From: CAWJFP01 sp963842155
GTDB lineage: Bacteria; Pseudomonadota; Alphaproteobacteria; JACZXZ01
Assembly: GCA_963842155.1 (NCBI GenBank)
Contig: CAWJFP010000005.1
Location: forward strand, 1-64,000
DNA length: 64,000 nucleotides
Direction: 5' to 3'
The position numbers and the translations under genes are program-made. A model generated the notes under the pieces. That model had not been told where the DNA came from. It worked only from the letters and a program-made list of their open reading frames with translations, and searched no databases. Positions 53,663 through 61,920 of the stretch are shown in pieces (position 1 is the stretch's first letter; the number at the start of each line of letters is the position of its first letter).

Positions 53663-54259
53663 TTATGAGGTGACGGTCTCGCGATAGGCGGTCTTCCAGC
53701 CCCAGGCGCCGGAGCCGTAGCCGCGCTTGACGACGCGTTCCTTGTAGATCTGGGCGATGATGTCGCCGTCGCCGGCGAGCAATGCCTTGGTCGAGCACAT
53801 CTCGGCGCACAGTGGCAGCTTGCCCTCGGCCAGACGGTCGGCGCCGTACTTCTCGTACTGCGCCATGGTGCCGTCCTTTTCGGGACCGCCGGCGCAGAAG
53901 GTGCATTTGTCCATCTTGCCGCGCGAGCCGAAATTGCCGACGCGCGGATATTGCGGCGCGCCGAACGGACAGGCGTAGAAGCAATAGCCGCAGCCGATGC
54001 AGATATCCTTCGAATGCAGCACGACGGCGTCCGCGGTGGTGTAGAAGGCGTTCACCGGACATACGGCCTGGCAGGGCGCGTCGGTGCAATGCATGCAGGC
54101 CATCGATACCGAGCGCTCGCCCGGCTTGCCGTCGTTGATGGTGACGACGCGGCGGCGGTTGATGCCCCACGGCACCTCGTTCTCGTTCTTGCAGGCGGTG
54201 ACGCAGGCGTTGCAGTCGATGCAACGGTCGGCGTCGCAGAGGAATTTCATTCGAGCCAT
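53663..54259 (-). CDS. fdhB: Formate dehydrogenase beta subunit (4Fe-4S)
   Basis: The 198-residue iron-sulfur subunit carries four ferredoxin-type cysteine groups: CDADRCIDCNACVTAC, CMHCTDAPCQAVCP, CIGCGYCFYACPFGAP and a C-terminal CTFC ... CAEMC pair. It connects the molybdenum subunit to the cytochrome b subunit at the membrane. The ORF is intact between two broken neighbours. It lacks the membrane tail of E. coli FdnH, as in the shorter FDH3-type subunit. Confidence 0.92.
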   Translation of the reverse strand: MARMKFLCDADRCIDCNACVTACKNENEVPWGINRRRVVTINDGKPGERSVSMACMHCTDAPCQAVCPVNAFYTTADAVVLHSKDICIGCGYCFYACPFGAPQYPRVGNFGSRGKMDKCTFCAGGPEKDGTMAQYEKYGADRLAEGKLPLCAEMCSTKALLAGDGDIIAQIYKERVVKRGYGSGAWGWKTAYRETVTS

Positions 54260-54274
54260 GGTCGTCGCCTCCCC

Positions 54275-57197
54275 TTACGCCGCGCTGATCTGACAAAGGG
54301 TAACTTTGGGCTCCTGCATCCCCGTCGCCGGATCATATCCGTAGGTGGTAATGGTGTTCGCGCTCTCGCCGAGCACGATTGGATCGGCGCCCGTGGGATA
54401 GTTCGCGCGCAGATCCTCGCCGCCGAACCAACCGCCGAAATGGAAGGGCATCCAGGCAACGCCTTTTCCCACCCGCTCGGTTACGAGCGCCTTCACCTTG
54501 GCCTTGGCACTGTTCTCCGCGCCCGTCACCCAAACCCACGCGCCGTCCTTGATGCCGCGATCGCTCGCGTCCGCAGGATTGATCTCGATGAACATGTCCT
54601 GCCGCAGCTCGGCGAGCCATTTGTTGGAGCGGGTCTCTTCGCCGCCGCCCTCGTACTCGACGAGCCGGCCCGAGCTCAAGATCAGCGGGAATTGCTTGGC
54701 GACGCCCTTGTCCACCGCGGTCTTCTGCACCGTGAAGCCGATGTTCGGCAGCCGGAACTGCTTGGCGTCGGGCAAGGTCGGGTATTTCGCGACTAGGTCG
54801 ACGCGCGGCGTGTAGATCGGCTCGCGATGCGTCGGGATCGGATCAGGCAGGTTCCATGCGACCGTCCGCGCCTTGCCGTTGCCGTAGGGCACGCAGCCGT
54901 GCTTGAGCGCGACGCGCTGGATGCCACCAGAAAGGTCCGTCGACCACGACACGGCATCGGTCTTTTCGGGAGCGCCCGCGACCTTCTCGATGATGGCAAG
55001 CTCATCGGGGGTGAGATCCTCGATCCCAGCCAAGCTTTTTCAGGACAGCCATCGTGAACTCGGGATAGCCGTCCTGAATCTCGGATCCGGGCGGAATAGG
55101 AGCCCTCGGCCAGCAGCGTCGCGCCATTGCGCTCCAGGCCGAAGCGGGCGCGGAAGCCGCTGCCGCCATCCATCGCCGCAATGCCCGCGTTATAGAGAAT
55201 GGGCGTGCCGGGATGCTTGATCTCGGGCTTGCCCCAGCAGGGCCAAGGCAGGCCATAATAGTCGCCTTTGCATGGGCCGTCCTTCGCCCGCAGCGTGACG
55301 AGATCGAAGTCCTTCTGGTTGGCCATGTGCAGCTTGAGGCGCTCCGGCGACTGGCCGGTGTACCCGGTGCTCCAGCTTCCGCGATTCATCTCGCGCAGAA
55401 TGTCCTCGGGCACTGGCCGTCCATTCTCGACCGCGATGTTCTTGAACATCAGGTCGGCAACGCCGAGCTTCTTGGCCATCAGGTAGATGACCTCGTAGTC
55501 GTCCTTCGATTCGAAGCTCGGCGGAACGATTTGCTCGCCCCATTGCATGGACCGGTTCGACGCCACGCGCGAGCCCGAGGTTTCGAACTGGGTGCAAACC
55601 GGCAACAGGTACATATTGTCCTTGCGTCCGGCCTTGACCGCCAGCGAAGCCCAGGTCGTCGGATGCGGGTCGGCCACGACCAGCAGATCGAGCTTCTGCA
55701 GGCCCTTCAGCGACTCCGGGATGCGCGTGATGCTGTTGCTGGCGTGCCCTTGCACGAACATCGCCCGCACATTGTCCTTTTGCGCCACCTGGTCCTTCGG
55801 CAGCAACACCGCATCGAACCAGCGGGTCAGCGGAATGCCGGGCGTCTCCATGATCTTCTTGGAGTCGAACCGCGACAGCAGGTAGTCGTAGTCCACCTCC
55901 CAGACGCGGCTCCAATGCTTCCACGCGCCTTCGGTGAGACCATAGTAGAACGGCAAGGTCACGACATCGAGGCCGATATCGGTGGCACCCTGCACGTTGT
56001 CGTGACCGCGGAAGATGTTGGCACCGGTGCCGGGCTTGCCGACATTGCCGGTGGACGAACAGCGCGATGCAGCTCGCGCGCACGTTGGCGGTGCCCACGG
56101 TATGCTGGGTCTGGCCCATGCACCAGATCAAGGTCGACGGCTTCTGCTTGGCGAACATCTCGGCGACGCGCTTGAGCTGCTCGCCCGGCACGCCGGAGAC
56201 GCGCTCGACTTCCTCGGGATTCCACTTTGTCGATTTCCTTGCGCGTCGTCCTCAAAGCCATAGACGCGTTGCTTGATGAACTCCGTGTCTTCCCAGCCAT
56301 TTTGGAGGATATGCCACATCATCCCGTATGAGGACGGGAATGTCGGTGCCCGGCCGCAGCCGCACATATTCGGTCGCGTGCGCCGCCGTGCGCGTCATGC
56401 GCGGATCGATGACGATCAAGTTCGTCTGTTGAGCTCAGCGCCCTCCAGAAGATGTTGCAGCGACACCGGATGGGCTTCGGCCGGATTGCCGCCCATGATG
56501 ACCTGCGTCTTCGAATTGCGGATGTCGTTGTAGCTGTTGGTCATCGCGCCGTAGCCCCAGGTATTGGCGACCCCGGTGACCGTCGTCGAATGGCAGATGC
56601 GCGCCTGGTGGTCCGGTATTGTTCGTGCCCCAGAAGGCGCGCGAGCTTGCGGAAGATATAGGTGCCCTCGTTGGAGAATTTCGCCGAGCCGAGCCAGTAG
56701 ACCGAATCCGGTCCGGACTTCTCGCGGATTTCCACCATCTTGTCGCCGATCTCGTTGATGGCCAAATCCCATGTAACGCGCGTCCATTGGCCATTAACGA
56801 GCTTCAGCGGGTATTTCAGTCGGCGCTCGCTGTGCACCAGTTCGCGGACGGATGCGCCTTTGGCGCAATGCGAGCCGCGATTGAGCGGACTGTCCCAGCT
56901 CGGCTCCTGGCCGATCCACACGCCGTTGGCGACCTCGGCAGTCACGGTGCAGCCGACGGAGCAATGGGTGCAGACGTTCTTGCGGATCGGCGCACCACAG
57001 CGCCCGCGCGCAGGCGGCGGACCGGCCTCGGCCTTGCGCAGGCCTCCGAGCGGCAGCGCCCCGAGCGCTGCGAGACCGCCGGCGGCGAGGCCCGAGCGGC
57101 GCAGGAATGCGCGGCGGTCGAGCCCGCGATCCGATTGACCGGCAAGAGCGGCGAGAGATCCGCGCCGCGCCGGACGTTCCGTTCTTTTGATCAGCAC
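54275..57197 (-). pseudogene. fdhA: Formate dehydrogenase alpha subunit (molybdopterin), about nine frame breaks
   Basis: The catalytic subunit oxidises formate to CO2. Its parts appear in successive frames: a Tat signal (DRRAFLRRSGLAAGG), the N-terminal 4Fe-4S motif CTHCSVGC, the active site ARICHSTTVTGVANTWGYG with Cys in the usual Sec position, GGNPAEAHP, WCMGQTQHTVGTANVRASC and the C-terminal cofactor domain. Breaks lie near 56631, 56615, 56419, 56327, 56248, 56222, 56051, 55103 and 55037, most explained by one extra base. The restored length of about 970 residues is normal. Such dense, one-sided errors suggest sequence error. Confidence 0.85.
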
Positions 57198-57208
57198 GGA
57201 TGCCTCCC

Positions 57209-57418
57209 TCAGCTCGCGCCCGGATACCGGTTGACGCGGTAATAGGTCTGCACCTCGGCGGAATCAGCCTGGTAACGCGCCTTGCGTTTCTCGTCGTTGC
57301 TCACGCCGTCGGCCATGGCCTCGGTCGCGAGCGGCGGCGCCACCGCCGCCGCAGCGCCGACGCCGAGCGCGCGAAGAAATCGACGACGCCCCAAGGCCGC
57401 GTTGCGTTCCGTTTTCAT
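57209..57418 (-). CDS. Formate dehydrogenase region Tat-target protein
   Basis: The 69-residue precursor has a twin-arginine signal (RRRFLRALGVGAAAAVAPPL) and a short mature part (ARYQADSAEVQTYYRVNRYP) that is typical of the small protein encoded before fdhA in many Proteobacteria. Its function is unknown; it may help the FDH complex mature or assemble. It is 11 bases upstream of the alpha-subunit start. Confidence 0.83.
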   Translation of the reverse strand: MKTERNAALGRRRFLRALGVGAAAAVAPPLATEAMADGVSNDEKRKARYQADSAEVQTYYRVNRYPGAS

Positions 57419-57455
57419 CGCCGGGTCCTCCCGTCCTTCCTGCCTGCGCGCCCGC

Positions 57456-58230
57456 TCACGCGGACATAGCGAATGCTTCCGTTTCGATCTCGATGAAGAG
57501 GCGCCCGATCGCGCCGACATGGCGGTAGAAATCGGCAGCCTCGGCCGCCTCCAGGTCGGCGAAGAAGCGGTCGATCCATGGCGCGAGATGTCTTGTCGAA
57601 GATCTGGCGCTGCTTCTCGATCGCCGTTGCGGAAAACTGTCCGCCGATCAGACCGGCCATGATCTCGCAAAGAACGGCGGCGTGGTCCTCGGGCTCAGGC
57701 TGCCGTTCGGCGCGTTCGATGCCGAACGCGCGCAAATCCTCGCGCAGGCGCGCCAGCGGACGCTCGTGGAGAAAGCCGGTCAGATAATATGAGGCGTAGG
57801 GCAGGAGCTCGCCGCGCCCGACGCCAATGAAGAGATCGAAAAACTCGCGCGCGATCTTCTCGGCGCTCGTATTGGCCGCGGCTTGCGTTAGAGCCGCATG
57901 CGCGACGCCGAGCGGTGTCGCATCGCCGCGCAGCCTGGCGATGCGCTTGAGCAGCGCCGCATCCGGCGCGCGTGCAAGGAGCGTAGCGAGTAGCGCATAT
58001 TCCTGCGCCCGCGCGCCATCGACCTCGTCGACCTCGCCAGACGCCTCGCCGTAAAGATCCGGACGCAGGATCGCCCGCGCGACGCCCGTTGCCGCTTCGA
58101 CGGAAAGGACGCGCTCCGCGGGAACCCGCGACCAGTTGGAGACTGATGGCTGGGAGATACCGATCCTGCGCGCGAGCTCTGTGATGCCGCCGGCGGCGCG
58201 GATCGCCTCGTCAAGTCCCGGGTCATTCAT
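57456..58230 (-). pseudogene. HTH (YdaS/Cro-like) fused to TorD-family chaperone, one frame break
   Basis: The N-terminus (about residues 1-60) is a helix-turn-helix of the YdaS/Cro type: LDEAIRAAGGITELARRIGI then SQPSVSNWSRVP. The rest is a TorD-like helical chaperone (YALLATLLARAPD, YASYYLTGFLHERPL) that would bind the molybdoenzyme before export. One extra base near 57589 moves the last 40 residues to another frame (HLAPWIDRFFADLEAAEAAD ... FIEIETEAFAMSA). Restored length about 257. The fusion suggests a sensor that both folds FDH and regulates the locus; that is inference. Confidence 0.75.
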
Positions 58231-58270
58231 AGGAAGCCCGAAATGACGGCTTAAAGCATCAAACCATAGC

Positions 58271-58285
58271 ATAGCCTAGTGCTAT
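58271..58285. promoter_or_regulatory. Palindromic operator candidate 1
   Basis: ATAGCCTAGTGCTAT is a palindrome ATAGC-N5-GCTAT. It lies 41 bases upstream of the HTH-TorD start. Another ATAGC half-site directly precedes it at 58266-58270. It matches a second site 31 bases further upstream. Confidence 0.6.
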
Positions 58286-58301
58286 ATCGCTCGCCGGGTC
58301 A

Positions 58302-58316
58302 ATAGCTTCAGGCTAT
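58302..58316. promoter_or_regulatory. Palindromic operator candidate 2
   Basis: ATAGCTTCAGGCTAT repeats the ATAGC-N5-GCTAT pattern with a different spacer. Its centre is 31 bases from that of the first copy, three turns of helix, so two dimers would sit on the same face. Confidence 0.6.
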
Positions 58317-58342
58317 CGGCGCCAGATTAATTCCACATTATT

Positions 58343-59019
58343 CTACTCCGGGAGCGCGCGACCGTGACGTTGCCGCGAGGGCGGGCAGGATTCGCGCGTT
58401 CCGTGGTCATGTTGCGTCGCAATATCATTGTTATTTGTTTTGCCGAGGGGCATCGGATCGCAATTATCGCTCCCGGCCTGGTCGTTTTGTCTTGCCTGAT
58501 CTGTGGCAAGATCGGGTGCTGCGAGGTCCGGGTCGCGCGCGGGGAGCGCAGTCGGATCGGCCGCCGATGTCTCCTCGGCGGGATGCTGAGGGCTGCCGAC
58601 GTCAGGTTCTCCTATCGCTTGCGACAGAAGGCGGCGAGCTTCTTCCGCCGTCGCTGAACCGAATCCGGGCACGCCGTCGGGCGCGTTGAAATCCCACGAA
58701 TTCTCGGCCAAGCCGATGAAATCGCGAATCGCGGGATCGGCCGACCAAGCGCGGCGTAGCGCCGCACGCGTCAAATCCGCGGGCACGCCGAGCGCGAGGA
58801 AGGCCCGGAGGTCGGATCCGGCCCCAATCGATTCGATCGGCGGCAGACTCGCGGGTTCGAAGACGCGGTTCGAGCGTCCACGGGCGGGGAAGAAGCGAGC
58901 GGAGGCCGCGGCGCGACGTCGTCCGCTGCGGTTTCCGGCTTAGGCTGGTCGCCCACATCGGAAGCCGCGCCGCGCTTGCGGCGCGACCAGCGCGCGAGGA
59001 AGGTTTCGTCATCGTTCAT
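58343..59019 (-). pseudogene. DUF3306 protein of the formate dehydrogenase locus, one frame break
   Basis: The N-terminus (MNDDETFLARWSRRKRGAA) and the core (LRAFLALGVPADLTRAALRR and AWSADPAIRDFIGLAENSWD) are typical DUF3306 but lie in different frames, broken within about 58850-58890. The C-terminal part is Asp/Asn/Gln-rich and variable. The start overlaps the DUF3305 stop. The family has no known function; it is nearly always next to DUF3305 and formate dehydrogenase. Confidence 0.78.
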
Positions 59020-59530
59020 CGTCGGTGCCCGACTGCGGACCATGCCGCCCCAACGCCTCCAGATCGGCGCGATCGCGCTCACGCTTCTCGAAGACACGCT
59101 CGACATGGTGGTCCGCGACGAAAGCGGCAATGGCGTCGCGTAGCGGCGCGCACATCGGCAGGGCTTCGACGATCCCTTGGCCCGGTTCCGTCAAGCCTTC
59201 GCCTTCCGCCGGATCGGCGGTGACGGCCGCGATCTCGTAGGGCGGTTCGCCCTCCGTCGCCTGCAGCGCCACCCAGACGGAGGGCGCGCCCGACGCAAGA
59301 TTTCTGCGGTAGTTGTCGGTCTCGGAGCGATAGAGCTCGATCTCCGCCGCGCCGGCATAGAAGGTCGCCGTTTCGCCATCGCTTGCGAGCGGCGTCCAGG
59401 GGGCCGCGTCGGGCAGGCCGGCGAGCACGGCGACCGGTCGCCAGACGACATCCGTCCATGGCGAGGCGGCCTTGCGCCGCTCGACGACGACGCCGACGGG
59501 AATGCGCAGCAGGGGCGCTAGAGCGTTCAT
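59009..59530 (-). CDS. DUF3305 protein of the formate dehydrogenase locus
   Basis: The 173-residue cytoplasmic protein starts IPVGVVVERRKAASPWTDVV and includes SVWVALQATEGEPPYEIAAV, both typical of DUF3305. Its function is unknown. The gene overlaps DUF3306 at its end and DUF6352 at its start (ATGA), giving a tight block of translationally coupled genes. Confidence 0.85.
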   Translation of the reverse strand: MNALAPLLRIPVGVVVERRKAASPWTDVVWRPVAVLAGLPDAAPWTPLASDGETATFYAGAAEIELYRSETDNYRRNLASGAPSVWVALQATEGEPPYEIAAVTADPAEGEGLTEPGQGIVEALPMCAPLRDAIAAFVADHHVERVFEKRERDRADLEALGRHGPQSGTDDER

Positions 59531-60535
59531 GCCAGCGCCGCCGGTCGCAACGCCGGCATTCCGGTCAGTAGATTCTGCGGCTTCATGCGCAGCAACTTGT
59601 CCGCCGTCATCGCCAGGATGAGATAGACCGCATTGCCCTCGATCGGCGCCGCCGGCAGGTCCGATTTCCGGAACGTCAACCGAAACAACGCGGCCACGCG
59701 GCTTCGCGCCTTCTCGTCAAGACCGTCGCCGTTCCACAATGCGTCGCCGATGCGCGTGCCTGCCGCGTCGAGGCCGATATACCAGCTCAGCGGAACGTCG
59801 CGCATCTCGCTCAGCGCGTCGACCTCGGACTTCGAGGGACAACATATGTCGCAGCCACCGCTCGATGGCCGAGCCGAGTGCGGCGACGCCGCGACGGCCG
59901 ACGGTGAGATCGAGCGCCATATCGAAGCGATCGCTCCGCTCCCAATAGTCTTGCGCGTTATCGTCGGTCAGGATGTCGATCTGCGCGCCCGCGGGAATTC
60001 CCAGCATGGAGACGAGAGGCGACAGCGGCGCGGCGCCGGTGCCGGCGATGGTTTCCTCGTCGGCGGCGATCAGGGCGCCTTCATGGGTCGTCATTCGTTG
60101 CGGGCGAAAGAACAGCTCCGCCGCGCGCAGCACGAACGGATCGCCGCAGCCGTCGAGGGCGTTGCGCAAAATCACCTGGACGAGCTGGTGGAGAAAGAGC
60201 GGCGGCGTGTCGCCGACGCCCCGGCGCACGAGATCGAGATAGGCCGCCTCCAGCGTCTCATGACGCAGCAGATGGTCGCGAAAGGCGGCCATCTGCCGCC
60301 AATTGTCCCGTGCGTCCGCATCCGCGATCGCGGCGATCTCATCGGCGCCGACAACACGACGCGGTTCGGCAAGCAGCGCTGCGTGCAGTCCGCGCTCGAC
60401 GGCGCAGGCTTCGGGAGGCGGATTGAGCTCGGGCCGCGCCAGATAGGCTTTCAGGAATTCGTCCGTGACGAGCAGCCCGCCGCCGGCGTGGCGATCCGTC
60501 AGATGATGGCCGCAGGAGAGCCAAAAATCCTTCAT
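59527..60535 (-). pseudogene. DUF6352 family protein, one frame break
   Basis: The gene encodes about 335 residues: an N-terminal MKDFWLSCGHHLTDR with CxHH, a helical middle, and a C-terminal half (SEMRDVPLSWYIGLDAAGTR and NAVYLILAMTADKLLRMKP) that is in a different frame, shifted by one extra base near 59840. The family is found beside fdh genes and its role is unknown. It overlaps both neighbours by four bases. Confidence 0.72.
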
Positions 60536-61101
60536 TCGCGTTCTCCGCGCGCCAGCGCCGTCAAATCGACGGTCTCGGCCGGCTCGTCCCCGACATCGGC
60601 ATCGAGAAAGGAAAACGCGCGCCACTTTCTGCGATCCGCCCGCGAATGCAGGCTGCGAAAGGCTTCGTGGATGGCGCCGCCTTCGTGCGAGCGGTGAACC
60701 GCGATCAGCGTATCCGGCGGGTGATCGCAAAGCGAAGCGGCGAAATCGATTTCCTCCTCCGCCGCTTTGCGGGCGGCGGCAAGATCGGGGGCGCCAAAGC
60801 GCTCGAGCAGGTACTGTGCCACCAGCTCGATCGCCGCGAGGCGACCCTTCGCGTCCGTTTCCACGATCTGTACCAAGGTCGACCAGCCGAGCGACGGCAC
60901 GCCGAAAAAGCCGCTGCGGAATGCCGCGAGCTCCTTTCCCTGGAGCGTCGCCGGCTCGACGTCGGAGAAGACGAACGCCCCGGAGATCGCCCATTCGCCG
61001 GGCTCCGCGGCGGAAGGGAAGATGAACTTGTCCGACGGATCGAGACGGATGGTGCGCAGCAGCTTCACCGGCGCGGCCCTCCCGTCGTCGGATCGAGCCA
61101 T
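60532..61101 (-). CDS. DUF6505 family protein
   Basis: The 189-residue protein has LLRTIRLDPSDKFIF and GEWAISGAFVFSD near its start and a helical C-terminus. I recognise the family as DUF6505, again part of the conserved fdh-linked set. No active-site motif is apparent. It overlaps the lipoate-ligase-like gene by 37 bases. Confidence 0.72.
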   Translation of the reverse strand: MARSDDGRAAPVKLLRTIRLDPSDKFIFPSAAEPGEWAISGAFVFSDVEPATLQGKELAAFRSGFFGVPSLGWSTLVQIVETDAKGRLAAIELVAQYLLERFGAPDLAAARKAAEEEIDFAASLCDHPPDTLIAVHRSHEGGAIHEAFRSLHSRADRRKWRAFSFLDADVGDEPAETVDLTALARGERE

Positions 61102-61823
61102 GACGGCAGTTTCAGCGCCGGCAGCAATTTGCGATGCTCGATGGGCTTGCTCGCGCGCCGGATATGAAGATCGCCGTTCTCGTCGATCTCGCCCCGCGCC
61201 TCCCGCTCGGGTTTCAGTTTCGCCATGTAGTTCTTCGCGATGGTCTCAAACCCGGCTTCCTGCCAACAATCGATCGCGACCATGAAATGCCGGGCGAAGC
61301 CTTCGACGAGGCGCTCCGAAGCGACATCGCCGAAGCCTTCGCCTTCGAGCGCGGTCACCAGCGGATGCAGCCCCGCCTCGTCGCCGCTCATGGAAAAGGT
61401 ACGAATTGCCGCCCCGAAAACGAGCCAATCGGGTCGCGCGCGCTCATCGGCGCGTTCGGGCCAACCGAGCCGTCCCCCGCCCACGAGACCGCCATCGACG
61501 AAAAATCCGTCCGGCCATTCGATGGCGATCGGCTTTTCCGGCGGCGCCAGCGCGGCGAGGGCATCGCCGAGCGCAACCATGCCCGCATAAAACGCGCGCC
61601 GCGCGACGGCAAGCGGCTCCTCGGGTTCCAATATCACGGCGAACTCGGCGAGGTCGAAGCGGCCGACGAAAACGAGCGTCCCCGCGCCGAGTTCAAGGGC
61701 GTGCGCGCAGGCATGGACGAAGGCGTCGCCGACCTCGCGCAAGACGACCGGTCGGAAAGGCGGCGGCAGGTCGAGCGCGTGCGTATCGGGCTTGCGTATC
61801 CGGCTGCGCTGCTCCAGCGGCAT
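61065..61823 (-). CDS. Biotin/lipoate protein ligase-like protein (DUF4444-type)
   Basis: The 252-residue protein has a biotin/lipoate A/B ligase-like core (AIEWPDGFFVDGGLVGGGRL, then VFGAAIRTFS) followed by a small C-terminal domain of about 60 residues (NYMAKLKPEREARGEIDENG). The canonical lysine-binding GxxGGG and RRxxGGGxVxHD motifs of LplA are incomplete, so catalysis is uncertain. It is the first gene of the seven-gene block leading into the fdh operon; its ATG lies directly after a -10 element. Confidence 0.68.
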   Translation of the reverse strand: MPLEQRSRIRKPDTHALDLPPPFRPVVLREVGDAFVHACAHALELGAGTLVFVGRFDLAEFAVILEPEEPLAVARRAFYAGMVALGDALAALAPPEKPIAIEWPDGFFVDGGLVGGGRLGWPERADERARPDWLVFGAAIRTFSMSGDEAGLHPLVTALEGEGFGDVASERLVEGFARHFMVAIDCWQEAGFETIAKNYMAKLKPEREARGEIDENGDLHIRRASKPIEHRKLLPALKLPSWLDPTTGGPRR

Positions 61824-61829
61824 GATTAA

Positions 61830-61859
61830 ATTATAGTCTTACGCTCCATCATTTAACAA
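61830..61859 (-). promoter_or_regulatory. Sigma-70-like promoter, possible leaderless start
   Basis: On the minus strand TTGTTA (61854-61859) and TATAAT (61830-61835) are separated by 18 bases. The ATG begins seven bases after the -10 box, so transcription would start at the initiation codon and the mRNA would be leaderless. The surrounding stretch is AT-rich, so chance is possible. Confidence 0.45.
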
Positions 61860-61920
61860 TATAGCCTTGGTGCAGAATGCGGTCAGGCCCGGCGATGCCT
61901 CGTGCATGACGAGAAAGCAG

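Noticed and set aside
56560..56610. Possible selenocysteine in formate dehydrogenase
   Set aside because: The active-site codon is TGC (Cys) in the restored frame ARICHSTT, so no in-frame TGA is needed. The TGA codons seen elsewhere in the gene come from the frame breaks.
58364..58657. 97-codon plus-strand frame with two hydrophobic segments
   Set aside because: It is antisense to the DUF3306 gene, whose family motifs are clear; no ribosome site.
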